Assembly: GCF_047730075.1 (NCBI RefSeq) | Contig: NZ_CP159831.1 | Coordinates: 1,240,001-1,304,000, forward strand | From: Njordibacter sp905182035 | Lineage (GTDB): Bacteria; Pseudomonadota; Gammaproteobacteria; Pseudomonadales; Balneatricaceae | Reading direction: 5' to 3' | Length of the DNA: 64,000 nt | In this document: positions 26,010 to 35,035 of the stretch, piece after piece | Position numbering within the stretch: position 1 is the first letter of the stretch | How the letters are laid out: each line of letters opens with the position of its first letter | Made by a program: the position numbers and the translations under genes | Notes under the pieces: generated by a model | Databases searched by the model: none | The model's input: only the letters and a program-made list of their open reading frames with translations | Told to the model about the DNA's origin: nothing

Positions 26010-26954
26010 ATGAGTCATACAAACCATCAGCCAGTAAAGACCCGTTTACAACGTAGTGAACTAGCAGTGCCAGGTTCTAACCCAAGCATGATCGAAAAGG
26101 CTGCAGATAGCGCTGCGGATTATGTCTTTTTAGACTTAGAAGATGCAGTGGCGCCGTTAGACAAAGTCGCAGCTCGCAAAAATATTATTGAAGCATTAAA
26201 CGACATTGACTGGAAAGCTAAAGGCAAAACCATTTGTATTCGTATTAATGGCTTAGATACTCATTACATGTATCGTGATGTAGTGGAAATCGTTGAGCAA
26301 GCAGGCCAACATTTAGACACCATACTAGTGCCCAAGGTTGGTGTGCCTGCAGACTTGTACATGGTAGAGGCCATGTGTAACCAAATTGAACAGGCTAAAG
26401 GATTTACCCATAAGATCGGCCTGGAAGCTTTAATTGAAACTGCTTTAGGTATGGCAAATGTAGAGGCCATTGCGCAAGCTAGCCCACGTTTAGAAGCCAT
26501 GCATTTTGGTGTGGCTGACTATGCAGCAAGCAACCGTGCCCGCACTGTGGTTATTGGTGGCTTAAACCCAGATTACCCAGGTGACCAATGGCACGCTGCG
26601 CTTTCGCGTATGACTGTGGCATGTCGTGCCTATGGTTTACGAGCTATTGACGGTCCATTTGGTGATTTTAGTGATCCAGATTCATATATTTTGGCAGCAA
26701 AGCGTGCAGCAGCACTTGGCTTAGAAGGTAAGTGGGCTATTCATCCATCTCAAATTGCTCTAGCCAACGATGTATTCTCTCCACCAGAAGCTGAATTAAA
26801 CCGCGCTAAAGGTATTATCTCAGCTCTTGCAGAAGCACAAGCTAAAGGCCAGGGTGCAGCCCAACTTGATGGCAAGATGATTGATGCTGCTTCTGCCCGT
26901 ATGGCAGAGAACGTGGTTAACGTTGCAAATATCATTGCCTCCAAAGGCAAGTAA
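26010..26954 (+). CDS. HpcH/HpaI-family lyase, malyl-CoA/beta-methylmalyl-CoA lyase-like
   Basis: A 314-residue TIM-barrel protein of the CitE/Mcl group. RSELAVPGSNPSMIEKA at the N-terminus, VFLDLEDAVAPLDK (Mg-binding acid), ICIRINGLDT, LEALIETALGMANVEAIA and GKWAIHPSQI match L-malyl-CoA/beta-methylmalyl-CoA lyases. The reaction is reversible aldol cleavage of malyl-CoA to acetyl-CoA and glyoxylate, or of methylmalyl-CoA to propionyl-CoA and glyoxylate. It has its own regulated promoter and no operon partner; the next gene is convergent. Citramalyl-CoA lyase is an alternative. Confidence 0.88.
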   Translation: MSHTNHQPVKTRLQRSELAVPGSNPSMIEKAADSAADYVFLDLEDAVAPLDKVAARKNIIEALNDIDWKAKGKTICIRINGLDTHYMYRDVVEIVEQAGQHLDTILVPKVGVPADLYMVEAMCNQIEQAKGFTHKIGLEALIETALGMANVEAIAQASPRLEAMHFGVADYAASNRARTVVIGGLNPDYPGDQWHAALSRMTVACRAYGLRAIDGPFGDFSDPDSYILAAKRAAALGLEGKWAIHPSQIALANDVFSPPEAELNRAKGIISALAEAQAKGQGAAQLDGKMIDAASARMAENVVNVANIIASKGK

Positions 26955-27002
26955 GAGTCTAAACCATAGGCAATATTAGACTTTAAGTTCCCTATTAAAT
27001 CA

Positions 27003-27075
27003 TAAGTTACTGATAATCAGGTGTAATTAGCGTAAAGTTAGTTTAGAAGAAGCTATTTTGATTTTCAGTAACTTA
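27003..27075. repeat. Inverted repeat at the left edge of the catabolic island
   Basis: TAAGTTACTGA (27003-27013) and TCAGTAACTTA (27065-27075) are a perfect 11-bp inverted repeat, extended inward by AATC/GATT after a small internal loop. The loop is about 40 nt. It lies between two convergent genes, so it may act as a transcription stop, but there is no T-run. It also marks the border where codon use changes. Confidence 0.5.
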
Positions 27076-27174
27076 GCATAACTTAACGAATCATACAAAA
27101 ACTGAGCACTGTACTTTAGTATGTCATTATTTTAGTTTATGCTCAAAAAAGTTAGAATTAATCAGTCATGATGT

Positions 27175-28734
27175 CTACCATTGGCCAATTTTTATATTTG
27201 TTTCCCTCCAATCCTCCACAAACTTGTTGTCCACAGTAATTCGATCCTTGAGGTTTCGAAGCCAATGGAAAAGGTGATCACGCATTTGCGTCCGGATATC
27301 CATATGTGCTGCTGATTTCCCTAGATCGAGCAACTCTTGAGGGTCAGATTCAAGATCAAATAGCATCGGATCTAATCCTTCCCAGAACACATATTTCCAT
27401 CGTCCATCGAAAGCCATATAGCCTCGACATTCGTTGACCGATCGTCCTAAATCAGAGCGTACATCGGCGTGAAATGCATAATCCAGCTCACTGAAAACAA
27501 GCTCTCTCCATTGAGTTTTTTCACCATGAAGTAAGGGAATTAATGAGCGTCCTTCAAGTGCTTCTTGCTCTTCTGGGAATTGTAGTGCACTAAGAAAGGT
27601 GGGAATAAGATCAATACTTTCAACAAGATATTCGTTACGCGTCCCGCGAGTCAAATCCGCTTCAGGTCTCGGATCATATACGATTGTTGAAACCCGAACG
27701 GATGGGTCATGGAAGAGTTCCTTATCGCCAAGCCAGTGATCGCCAAGATAATCGCCGTGATCTGATGTAAAGACGATAAGAGTATCATCCATTCTTCCTA
27801 ACTCTTCTAGTTTGTCAAAGAGCCGTCCTAAATGATCATCTAGTTGTTGGATAAGGCCCATATAAACTGGCACCACTTTTTCACGAACCTCATCGCGCAT
27901 AAACTCTTTGCTTTCTTCGCGATTGACGAAGGCATTGTAAACAGCATTGGGATTCTCCAATTCGGAGATATCTCTATTAACCGGAGGTATATCTTCAGGT
28001 CCGTACATCGAATTGTAAGGTGCCGAAACTACATAAGGCCAATGAGGTTTAATGTAACTCAGATGCAAAGCCCAGGGTTGGTCATCTTTGTCCTCAAGGA
28101 AGTCAATAGCCCGATCAGTTGTATAGGCAGTTTCACTATGTTCATCCTTGACCCGTGAGGGTTCGGTTGCGTATCGAAGATGCCAACCTGAAAGAATTTC
28201 GCCATCTGGTCCTTCGGCCGAATTCGCAAAATCATGCCAAGGGTTTGGGCTTTTGTACCCCATTTCACGGAGGTAGCGAGCATATTTTGTATCAATCGGA
28301 CCACTGCCGAAAAGCCCATCGTCCCGTGCAATATTTTCATACCCCCCTTCCATTGCGTATCGCGCCTTTTCGGGGTCTTTCAGCCCCCCCAAACGTTCAA
28401 TGCTTTTCAGGTCAGGAAGAAAATGTGTTTTTCCAATCAGCGAAAAATCTCTTCCATTAGCCTGCATATAGTCTCCAAGTGTACGTTCGCTTAATGGCAA
28501 CGGGACAAACAACCATGTAGATCGGTGCGATGAAACATAGCGCCCAGTATAGAACGACATTCTGGATGGCCCGCAAATAGGTGACTGGACATAGGTTCGA
28601 TCAAAAAGGACCCCTCGGCTCGCAAGCTTGTCGATATTTTTGGTCTTAAGCGATGGATGACCCGTACAGCTAAGATAATCCCATCTTAATTGGTCGACCA
28701 TAATAAATAGAACATTGCGAACTGGATCTTTCAT
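27175..28734 (-). CDS. Formylglycine-dependent sulfatase/phosphonate monoester hydrolase family
   Basis: A 519-residue type I sulfatase-fold enzyme. Cys54-Gly-Pro-Ser-Arg58 is the CxPxR motif whose cysteine becomes formylglycine. NVLFIMVDQLRWDYL gives the first metal Asp and FTSDHGDYLGDHWL (about residue 325) the second metal pair. The CGP[SA]R form and overall layout also match phosphonate monoester hydrolases, so sulfate ester, phosphate diester or phosphonate ester are all possible. No signal peptide is visible, so it is probably cytoplasmic, acting after import by the neighbouring Tct system. No formylglycine-generating enzyme is in the window. Confidence 0.85.
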   Translation of the reverse strand: MKDPVRNVLFIMVDQLRWDYLSCTGHPSLKTKNIDKLASRGVLFDRTYVQSPICGPSRMSFYTGRYVSSHRSTWLFVPLPLSERTLGDYMQANGRDFSLIGKTHFLPDLKSIERLGGLKDPEKARYAMEGGYENIARDDGLFGSGPIDTKYARYLREMGYKSPNPWHDFANSAEGPDGEILSGWHLRYATEPSRVKDEHSETAYTTDRAIDFLEDKDDQPWALHLSYIKPHWPYVVSAPYNSMYGPEDIPPVNRDISELENPNAVYNAFVNREESKEFMRDEVREKVVPVYMGLIQQLDDHLGRLFDKLEELGRMDDTLIVFTSDHGDYLGDHWLGDKELFHDPSVRVSTIVYDPRPEADLTRGTRNEYLVESIDLIPTFLSALQFPEEQEALEGRSLIPLLHGEKTQWRELVFSELDYAFHADVRSDLGRSVNECRGYMAFDGRWKYVFWEGLDPMLFDLESDPQELLDLGKSAAHMDIRTQMRDHLFHWLRNLKDRITVDNKFVEDWRETNIKIGQW

Positions 28735-28812
28735 AAAAGCATTTCTCTTATCTGGAATTGTGATTTAAGAATTGTAGACGAAAAGGTAGAAAGGCAGAGT
28801 TTTACTGTCTTT

Positions 28813-30315
28813 CTAGATTGGTATGTTGGTTTTTTTTCGTTTTAGGGCATTAAAAAGAGGAAAAGCTAAGAAGAGCACAATCACAACCAAAACTGCCAGA
28901 GTAATTGGTCGATCCGCAACATATCCAACAATATCACCCTGGCTGACGAGGCCTGTGCGTCGAAAATTATTTTCAAAAATTGGGCCCAAAACAAAACCTA
29001 CCACGATTGGCGAGAGTGGGTAATCCGCTTTTCGCAAAAGATAGCCAGCCACGCCAAAAAACAATAACATCCATAGATCCATGATTTCCCGTGCAACGGT
29101 GTAAGTGCCGATGACCGAAATCATCAGGACGACACTCATGATTGCCCATTGGGGCAAACGCATCAGAACAACAATGATGCGGACAAAAAACAGACCGATA
29201 GGTAAAATAAATAGAGCTCCCAAAACGAACACTGCGAATATGCCGTCAATGACATCGGGATAGTTCAAAAACATTGTTGCCCCTGGCTGTATCCCCTGAA
29301 TCATCAAACCACCCATCAGCACCGCAACAATGGGGTCACCAGGTATCGACATTGCCAACATTGGGATCAGAGCACCGCCGGCAACAGCGGAATTTGCCGC
29401 TTCGCTGGATATCACCCCATCGGGATTACCCTTGCCGAATTTGGGATCACCCTTCTTTTTGAATACCATTGCTGCACGGTAGCTCAGGAAAGATGCAGTT
29501 ACACCACCTATCCCTGGGAGAATCCCAATGAATACACCCATTAAACTGCTGCGTATATAATTTATTGGCCGCGTAATAACTGTACGGAAAGCCTCCATTG
29601 AGGCCGACACGTTAGACGAAGTGTCGTGCACACGCATTGGTCTCTCAATCTGTCGTAAAATTTCTGAGATAGAAAACAAGCCAACTAGCAATGGAATCAG
29701 GCTGATGCCACTGCCAAGATAAACGGATCCAAAGGTGAACCTCGAGGCCCCACTAACAGGGTCAAGCCCTACCGATGCGATAAGCAGACCTAGAAAGCCC
29801 ATCAGCCATCCTTTAGCTGCAGATCCACCCGACAAAGCACCTATCGTAGTAAGACCCAGAAATGCAAAGGCCGCGACTTCGGATGGCCCGAATTTAATTG
29901 CAATGGAGGCTAAAGCTGGCGCAACAGCGATTAGCACAATACCACTGAGAACACCTCCAAACGAGGACGCAATTGTAGAAAGTGTAACCGCAAAAGATGC
30001 TCTACCCCCTAAGGCCATAGGATGTCCATCGAGCAATGTAGCAGCGGCCATAGGAGTTCCGGGAATACCAATAATCGTAGCTGATAAGGCGCCACCGTAG
30101 CTGCCTCCCTGATAAATCCCCATCAAAAGCGCCATTGACGAAATAGGATCCATATAAAACGTAAATGGAATCGCCATCACAACGCCAAGTAACGGTCCAA
30201 CACCCGGGAGAGCCCCAACGATAACACCTGCTGCTACACCGATGATTAGGAAACATAACTGGGTCCAAGTTAACAAACCAAGGATGCCCGTGATGGTGTC
30301 AAAGAATTCGGCCAT
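28813..30315 (-). CDS. tctA: Tripartite tricarboxylate transporter large subunit TctA
   Basis: About 500 residues, extremely hydrophobic (about twelve helices), with the TctA signatures GALPGVGPLLGVVMAIPFTF, YQGGSYGGALSATIIGIPGT, GILPGIGGVTASFLSYRAA and SIPGDPIVAVLMGGLMIQGI. TctA is the channel-forming part of a proton- or sodium-driven carrier for carboxylates. The frame continues upstream to 30396, overlapping tctB, but the ATG at 30315 (MAEFFDTITG) is the family start and lies 2 nt after the tctB stop. It is followed by the sulfatase gene. Confidence 0.93.
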   Translation of the reverse strand: MAEFFDTITGILGLLTWTQLCFLIIGVAAGVIVGALPGVGPLLGVVMAIPFTFYMDPISSMALLMGIYQGGSYGGALSATIIGIPGTPMAAATLLDGHPMALGGRASFAVTLSTIASSFGGVLSGIVLIAVAPALASIAIKFGPSEVAAFAFLGLTTIGALSGGSAAKGWLMGFLGLLIASVGLDPVSGASRFTFGSVYLGSGISLIPLLVGLFSISEILRQIERPMRVHDTSSNVSASMEAFRTVITRPINYIRSSLMGVFIGILPGIGGVTASFLSYRAAMVFKKKGDPKFGKGNPDGVISSEAANSAVAGGALIPMLAMSIPGDPIVAVLMGGLMIQGIQPGATMFLNYPDVIDGIFAVFVLGALFILPIGLFFVRIIVVLMRLPQWAIMSVVLMISVIGTYTVAREIMDLWMLLFFGVAGYLLRKADYPLSPIVVGFVLGPIFENNFRRTGLVSQGDIVGYVADRPITLAVLVVIVLFLAFPLFNALKRKKTNIPI

Positions 30316-30317
30316 TA

Positions 30318-30800
30318 TTAAAAAATCCAATCGATACCAAGCAGCCCTTCTGGCAGCACGATATTCAATCCGTAACGAAAAATGATAAGTAGGCAAGCTG
30401 TCGAAATCAATGCAGTCAGAGCGGCTGATTTCCAGTTTCTAGCGCGGTTAAGTAGGGCGGCCGCAAATACCAGAGGAGGTACAGTAAAGATATATCCAAC
30501 AGGTTCGAATGCTGAGGCGAAAATACAGAGCATTAGGATCGCCAGCACGACTGAAACTAACGATTTTTCACCTGTCTCTTCTGATGTTTCCTTAGGTTGC
30601 GCAAACCATGACTGAATCAAAAGCAAAACGCAAAGCGCTCCCATAATGACTAGAATTATACGCGGATAAGCCCTTGGACCTGCAATGGTTTCTAGTTCTG
30701 AACTAAAAGCCAGATCGATCTGGGTAGTCAGGTGAAGGTAGAAACTCACAATCACCATTATCGCTATTGCGCCTGTTATTTCCCGTTGTCGTAAGGTCAT
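30318..30800 (-). CDS. tctB: Tripartite tricarboxylate transporter small subunit TctB
   Basis: A 160-residue protein with four hydrophobic segments, the size and pattern of TctB (four-helix small membrane subunit). FSSELETIAGPRAYPRII after the first helix resembles the usual loop that precedes the second helix. It sits between tctC and tctA as in standard Tct operons and probably holds the complex together. It begins 56 nt after tctC. Confidence 0.88.
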   Translation of the reverse strand: MTLRQREITGAIAIMVIVSFYLHLTTQIDLAFSSELETIAGPRAYPRIILVIMGALCVLLLIQSWFAQPKETSEETGEKSLVSVVLAILMLCIFASAFEPVGYIFTVPPLVFAAALLNRARNWKSAALTALISTACLLIIFRYGLNIVLPEGLLGIDWIF

Positions 30801-30856
30801 AGGGTGCCTTCAATATAGTCAGATGTGAACTTTCGGACACACCTGACCTTGTCTAT

Positions 30857-31846
30857 TTAATTGTTACCTTTCTTTAGTACGGCTACGTGTGGACTCAGTA
30901 ACACTTCAGTATCCGTCCAGAGAGTCTGAAAATCCTCTGGCGTTTTATAGTCGATCATATTGCGCAGAGGACCAAGATCTTTCAAAAAGGCTTCGTCCTG
31001 AAGAATTCGACCAACCAAATTTCGAAGTTTGACAAGCACATCATCGGGAGTTCCTGCCGGAGCTGCAAGGCCTCCCCAACCAAGAACCGCTGAACCCCAA
31101 CCGATTTCAAGACCTACTTCCTTTGTTGTGGCAAGATCTGGAGCAAGCGGATGGGGGCTATCACTCAGTAGAACCAAATGTTTGAGCTGACCTTCCATGA
31201 TCTGAGTAGCCGGAACTATACCAACTGATATATCCAGTGAACCATTTAGAAGACCAGTCATGTTGTCACTCATGCATCCTCCACTGTTTGGGATAGAATT
31301 GAATTTAAGTCCAGCTACGCGCATAAATTGTTCACCTACAAGACGTGGCACCGATTGCGGTGCGCAAACGCCGAAGTTAAGTGTGCGGCTTTCTTGCTTT
31401 GACCAATCAATAAATTCAAGCATAGTATTAGCGGGATGGCTTTTTGAGACCGTCATTGTGAACGGAATTGCCATGACTCCAGAAATAGGCGTAAAATCAT
31501 TGTTGTCATATGGTAGTGACGGATCGAATAGTTTACCCGCGATCTGGGGAGCGACCCAATTATTGACCAAAGTATAGCCGTCGGGTTTAGCATTGGCGGC
31601 TGCGACCATTGACTTCTTACCACCTGCACCAGCAACGGTATTAATGACAACTGGCTGTCCAAGTTCTTTGGCCATTTCCTCGCTCAGCTTACGTAAGACG
31701 ACCTCGAATGGTTGTCCAGGAGACCAAGGATAAATGATCGAAATTGGCTTCTCAGGATATTGTGCTTGAGCTGTAGTGGCAAGACCTTGAACACATAGTG
31801 CAGCCACTGCTGCCACCATTAGTACCTTCCTTCTTGAGTATTGCAT
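30857..31846 (-). CDS. tctC: Tripartite tricarboxylate transporter substrate-binding protein TctC
   Basis: About 329 residues. Signal peptide MQYSRRKVLMVAAVAALCVQ...TTAQA is followed by the Bug/TctC start YPEKPISIIYPWSPGQPFEV, and NTVAGAGGKKSMVAAANAKP and TVSKSHPANTMLEFIDWSKQ fit the family. It is periplasmic and captures the carboxylate substrate for TctAB. The frame extends to 31972, but GGAAGGA lies directly before the ATG at 31846, which also gives a clean signal peptide. The substrate is unknown; Bug proteins usually bind small carboxylates. Confidence 0.9.
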   Translation of the reverse strand: MQYSRRKVLMVAAVAALCVQGLATTAQAQYPEKPISIIYPWSPGQPFEVVLRKLSEEMAKELGQPVVINTVAGAGGKKSMVAAANAKPDGYTLVNNWVAPQIAGKLFDPSLPYDNNDFTPISGVMAIPFTMTVSKSHPANTMLEFIDWSKQESRTLNFGVCAPQSVPRLVGEQFMRVAGLKFNSIPNSGGCMSDNMTGLLNGSLDISVGIVPATQIMEGQLKHLVLLSDSPHPLAPDLATTKEVGLEIGWGSAVLGWGGLAAPAGTPDDVLVKLRNLVGRILQDEAFLKDLGPLRNMIDYKTPEDFQTLWTDTEVLLSPHVAVLKKGNN

Positions 31847-32168
31847 TTTTATCCTTCCGAATGTACTGCTGCAATCGGAAGATGTGAATCCGTCCAAATC
31901 ATTCTCGCGAGCGCTGGCCGATTGGTGGTTCACAAAAGAGTTTGGTTTAAAGAACCCTAGTATATTTAACATTTTTTATTCTCCTCGGTTTCAATAATTT
32001 AAGTACCGGACCTTAAATCCGTAACTAAAGTATTGTCTAACTAAACCGAGCAGTCGATATACTAACGTCCGATAATTTACCTTTATGTCCGATTAATTTG
32101 TTAGCCAGTTAATTTTCCACGGATCGAAGGTAAGTTTGTTTATCTGATAGATCGCTTAAACTAGACAG

Positions 32169-33044
32169 TCAGGCCAAATTGTCTTCGAGCTGCAGAATCA
32201 TCCTAGATTCCATCAGGTCATAAATAACACGACGAATATCACTTGGTGGTACACCCATTTTTGATCGAAAAAACCGTGTGAAGTGTGCTTGTGCACTGAA
32301 GCCGAGGGTTTCTGAAATATCTGCTAATGTTTTATTCTTACTTGATAGCAATCGAATGGCCTCTTCAATACACAACGCATCTAAGTAGACTCTAGGGGAA
32401 ACACCAACACATGCTTTGAATTGCTCGTAAAAACGTGACCTAGAGAGGCTAACATGTTTAGCTAAACTATCCAGTTTTACTTCTTTGCTTGTGTGATCTC
32501 TCATATATTTTACAGCTGCACGAATACGATAGTCTATTTGCCGACTGGGATGTGGCAACTGTCGCTGGAGTGATTGGTTACAAAATTGCACGACAATCTC
32601 ACGCATTAAGTTAAACAGCAATTCTTCTAAGTTTTCTTCTTGCCCTATAGAGTCTTGTACTAGCCTTGCTACTTCAAAAGATGATTGCTTAACTTCATAA
32701 GACATTTGACCAAAGTTTTCTGAAAAAAGTGTATTAGCACTTTCAGTACTCATATTTTGCCCGATCATTCCAAGCCAAACTGGTTCAAGATAAAGAGCGA
32801 GTAGAATTGTTGACTCTGCACCTGAATCGCGAGGATTAGCATGTGGAGACCAAGGATTTAGCAGTACCATTTGATCGTTCGTTAGCAAGACTTTCTCACC
32901 ACCAACATCAAAAGAGCTATCAGCCCCTTCAATCTTAATTAAAACATGAAGCTGCGAGTGTGCATGCTCATGTACGGGCTCATTCGCATCAAAGAGAACT
33001 ACTTTACCGAACCGACCAGTGAAAAAACCTAAAATTTTTGACAT
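32169..33044 (-). CDS. AraC-family regulator of the island
   Basis: A 291-residue protein. The N-terminal cupin-like sensor has HEHAHSQLHVLIKIEG and LLNPWSPHANPRDSG. The C-terminal double helix-turn-helix (about residues 185-280) has VKLDSLAKHVSLSRSRFYEQ, and ADISETLGFSAQAHFTRFFR followed by MGVPPSDIRR. It sits between the Tct/sulfatase genes and the divergent ALDH operon, so it most likely activates both. It is separated from tctC by about 320 nt, which probably hold the tct promoter, and from the ALDH gene by about 147 nt. Confidence 0.9.
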   Translation of the reverse strand: MSKILGFFTGRFGKVVLFDANEPVHEHAHSQLHVLIKIEGADSSFDVGGEKVLLTNDQMVLLNPWSPHANPRDSGAESTILLALYLEPVWLGMIGQNMSTESANTLFSENFGQMSYEVKQSSFEVARLVQDSIGQEENLEELLFNLMREIVVQFCNQSLQRQLPHPSRQIDYRIRAAVKYMRDHTSKEVKLDSLAKHVSLSRSRFYEQFKACVGVSPRVYLDALCIEEAIRLLSSKNKTLADISETLGFSAQAHFTRFFRSKMGVPPSDIRRVIYDLMESRMILQLEDNLA

Positions 33045-33191
33045 ATTTAAAACACTAACATAATTGGACAGATTGGTAAATGTGGAGACTTGGCGGTAAA
33101 GACATTTCAGTTCCAGAGTGGGAGTATTTACGTATGTTATTAATAATAAGTTAACGCTAAGAAACTATAGAAGCAATAGGAGTTGTTCAAA

Positions 33192-34649
33192 ATGTTACCA
33201 AAACTTCTTCGAACGGAATGTCTTATTGGAGGCAAGTGGGTTGGTTCAAAGTCAGGCAAAACTTTTGAAGTTATAAATCCTGCTACTGAAGAGGTCTTAG
33301 CTAGCGTTCCACGAATGGGACATGAAGATGTTCAAACTGCGATAACAGCTGCTGAATCTGCATACCCCAAATGGAAAGCAATGACCGCAGCAGCACGTGG
33401 GAACATACTGGATCTGTGGGCAGAAAAAATGCGCGAGCATAGTGAAGAATTATCGCAATTGCTAACCTTAGAACAGGGGAAGGTTATTGCAGAATCTAGA
33501 ATAGAAATCGAATACGCTGCCAGTTTTTTGTCCTGGTTCGCTGGTGAAGGTAAACGGCTCTATGGAGACACGATTCCTTCTCACAGAACAGATTCACGTA
33601 TTTTAGTTATAAAACAACCTATCGGCGTTTGTGCAGGTATCACACCATGGAACTTCCCCTCGGCCATGGTAACACGCAAGGCTGCACCTGCATTAGCTGC
33701 CGGTAATTGTATGATTTTAAAACCAGCAGAGACAACCCCACTATCAGCACTTGCTATTGCCACACTGGCTGAAGAAGCTGGTGTACCTGCTGGAGTATTC
33801 AATGTTGTAACTGGTGCTCGAAAAGATGCCCCAGAAATTGGAAACGCTCTTACTTCTAGTCCAATTGTTAAAAAAATCAGTTTTACGGGATCGACATTGG
33901 TTGGTAAGTTTTTAGTGCGCTCTTGTGCAGATAATCTTACTAAACTCAGTTTAGAGCTTGGTGGAAACGCACCCTTTATTGTTTTTGATGACGCAGATTT
34001 TGATGATGCTTTACTTGGCGTACAAATTTGCAAATACCGAAATTCTGGGCAAACCTGTATCTCAGCCAATAGAATTCTTGTCCATTCAAAACTTCATGAT
34101 CGTTTTGTCGAAGCTTTGTCTAATTGTGCTGCAAAATTAATCTCTGGTCTTGGAACTGAAGACGGAGTTACGCAGGGCCCACTTATTGAATCAAGAGCCA
34201 TGGAAAAAGTTGAGCGTCTTGTAAAAGATGCAATAGATAAAGGCGCAACATTAGTGACAGGAGGTAAACGCCATGAGCTTGGGGGAACATTTTATGAGCC
34301 AACGGTCTTATGTGACGTCACAAATGAAATGGCAATTGTCCATGAAGAAATTTTTGGCCCTGTAGCCGCAATTATGCGCTTTGAAACTGAAGACGAAGCC
34401 ATATCGATAGCAAACGATACGCCATATGGATTGGCAGGTTATTTCTACAGCAGGGATGTAGGAAAAATATTCCGTGTAGCAGAAGCGCTTGATGTTGGGA
34501 TTGTCGGTGTAAACACCGGTTTAATATCCACAGAAATAGCACCTTTTGGTGGTGTTAAAGAGTCTGGTACAGGACGAGAAGGCTCCAAGTATGGCATCGA
34601 TGATTGGACCTCAATAAAATATATTTGCCTTTCTGGCTTGGAGAAATAA
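33192..34649 (+). CDS. NAD(P)-dependent aldehyde dehydrogenase (succinate-semialdehyde type)
   Basis: About 485 residues. GITPWNFPSAMVTRKAAPAL is the cofactor loop, SFTGSTLVGKFL the nucleotide site, LELGGNAPFIVFDDAD holds the catalytic glutamate and YRNSGQTCISANRI the catalytic cysteine. The layout is that of GabD-like semialdehyde dehydrogenases, but island context argues for another aldehyde. AGGAG lies 9 nt before the ATG at 33192; the in-frame TTG at 33183 is less likely. It uses several AGA/AGG arginine codons, unlike mmsA. The NIPSNAP gene begins 2 nt after the stop. Confidence 0.9.
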   Translation: MLPKLLRTECLIGGKWVGSKSGKTFEVINPATEEVLASVPRMGHEDVQTAITAAESAYPKWKAMTAAARGNILDLWAEKMREHSEELSQLLTLEQGKVIAESRIEIEYAASFLSWFAGEGKRLYGDTIPSHRTDSRILVIKQPIGVCAGITPWNFPSAMVTRKAAPALAAGNCMILKPAETTPLSALAIATLAEEAGVPAGVFNVVTGARKDAPEIGNALTSSPIVKKISFTGSTLVGKFLVRSCADNLTKLSLELGGNAPFIVFDDADFDDALLGVQICKYRNSGQTCISANRILVHSKLHDRFVEALSNCAAKLISGLGTEDGVTQGPLIESRAMEKVERLVKDAIDKGATLVTGGKRHELGGTFYEPTVLCDVTNEMAIVHEEIFGPVAAIMRFETEDEAISIANDTPYGLAGYFYSRDVGKIFRVAEALDVGIVGVNTGLISTEIAPFGGVKESGTGREGSKYGIDDWTSIKYICLSGLEK

Positions 34650-34651
34650 TC

Positions 34652-34978
34652 ATGATTGTTGAAGAACGAATTTATACTTTATACCCAGGTAAAGTACCGC
34701 AATATTTATCCCTATATCGTGAAGGAGGGCTAGCTGTTCAAAAAGAAATCTTGGGCAATATGCTTGGCTACTATCAAGTTGAAGTGGGACCGCAAAATCA
34801 AATTGTACATCTTTGGGCCTATAAAGATTTTCAAGATAGAACGGATCGCCGTAAAGAACTAGCAGATAGTGAGGCCTGGCAAACTTATGTGAAAAAAATA
34901 AGACCGTTAGTTCTGCTTCAAGAAAATAAAATACTCACACCAACAGCTTTTTCACCGGTCCCAGATAACTTTGTCTAG
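34652..34978 (+). CDS. NIPSNAP-domain protein
   Basis: A 108-residue dimeric alpha-beta barrel protein: EERIYTLYPGKVPQYLSLY at the start and LGYYQVEVGPQNQIVHLWAY in the middle are typical NIPSNAP features. Such small proteins are often found beside catabolic enzymes, with unclear role (ligand binding or a small isomerase). The ATG at 34652 follows the ALDH stop by 2 nt, implying coupled translation and a direct link to the ALDH step. Confidence 0.8.
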   Translation: MIVEERIYTLYPGKVPQYLSLYREGGLAVQKEILGNMLGYYQVEVGPQNQIVHLWAYKDFQDRTDRRKELADSEAWQTYVKKIRPLVLLQENKILTPTAFSPVPDNFV

Positions 34979-35035
34979 ATCCCGTATTGAGCTCTAGAAA
35001 CACCCATAAATTATAAATCGAGTAGGAACAAAAAA

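Noticed and set aside
29735..30100. 121-codon plus-strand frame within tctA
   Set aside because: Antisense to a canonical TctA; Pro/Ala/Lys-rich shadow.
33581..34069. 162-codon open frame on the minus strand within the first island ALDH gene
   Set aside because: The plus-strand ALDH is complete with all catalytic residues; the antisense frame has no family match or ribosome site.
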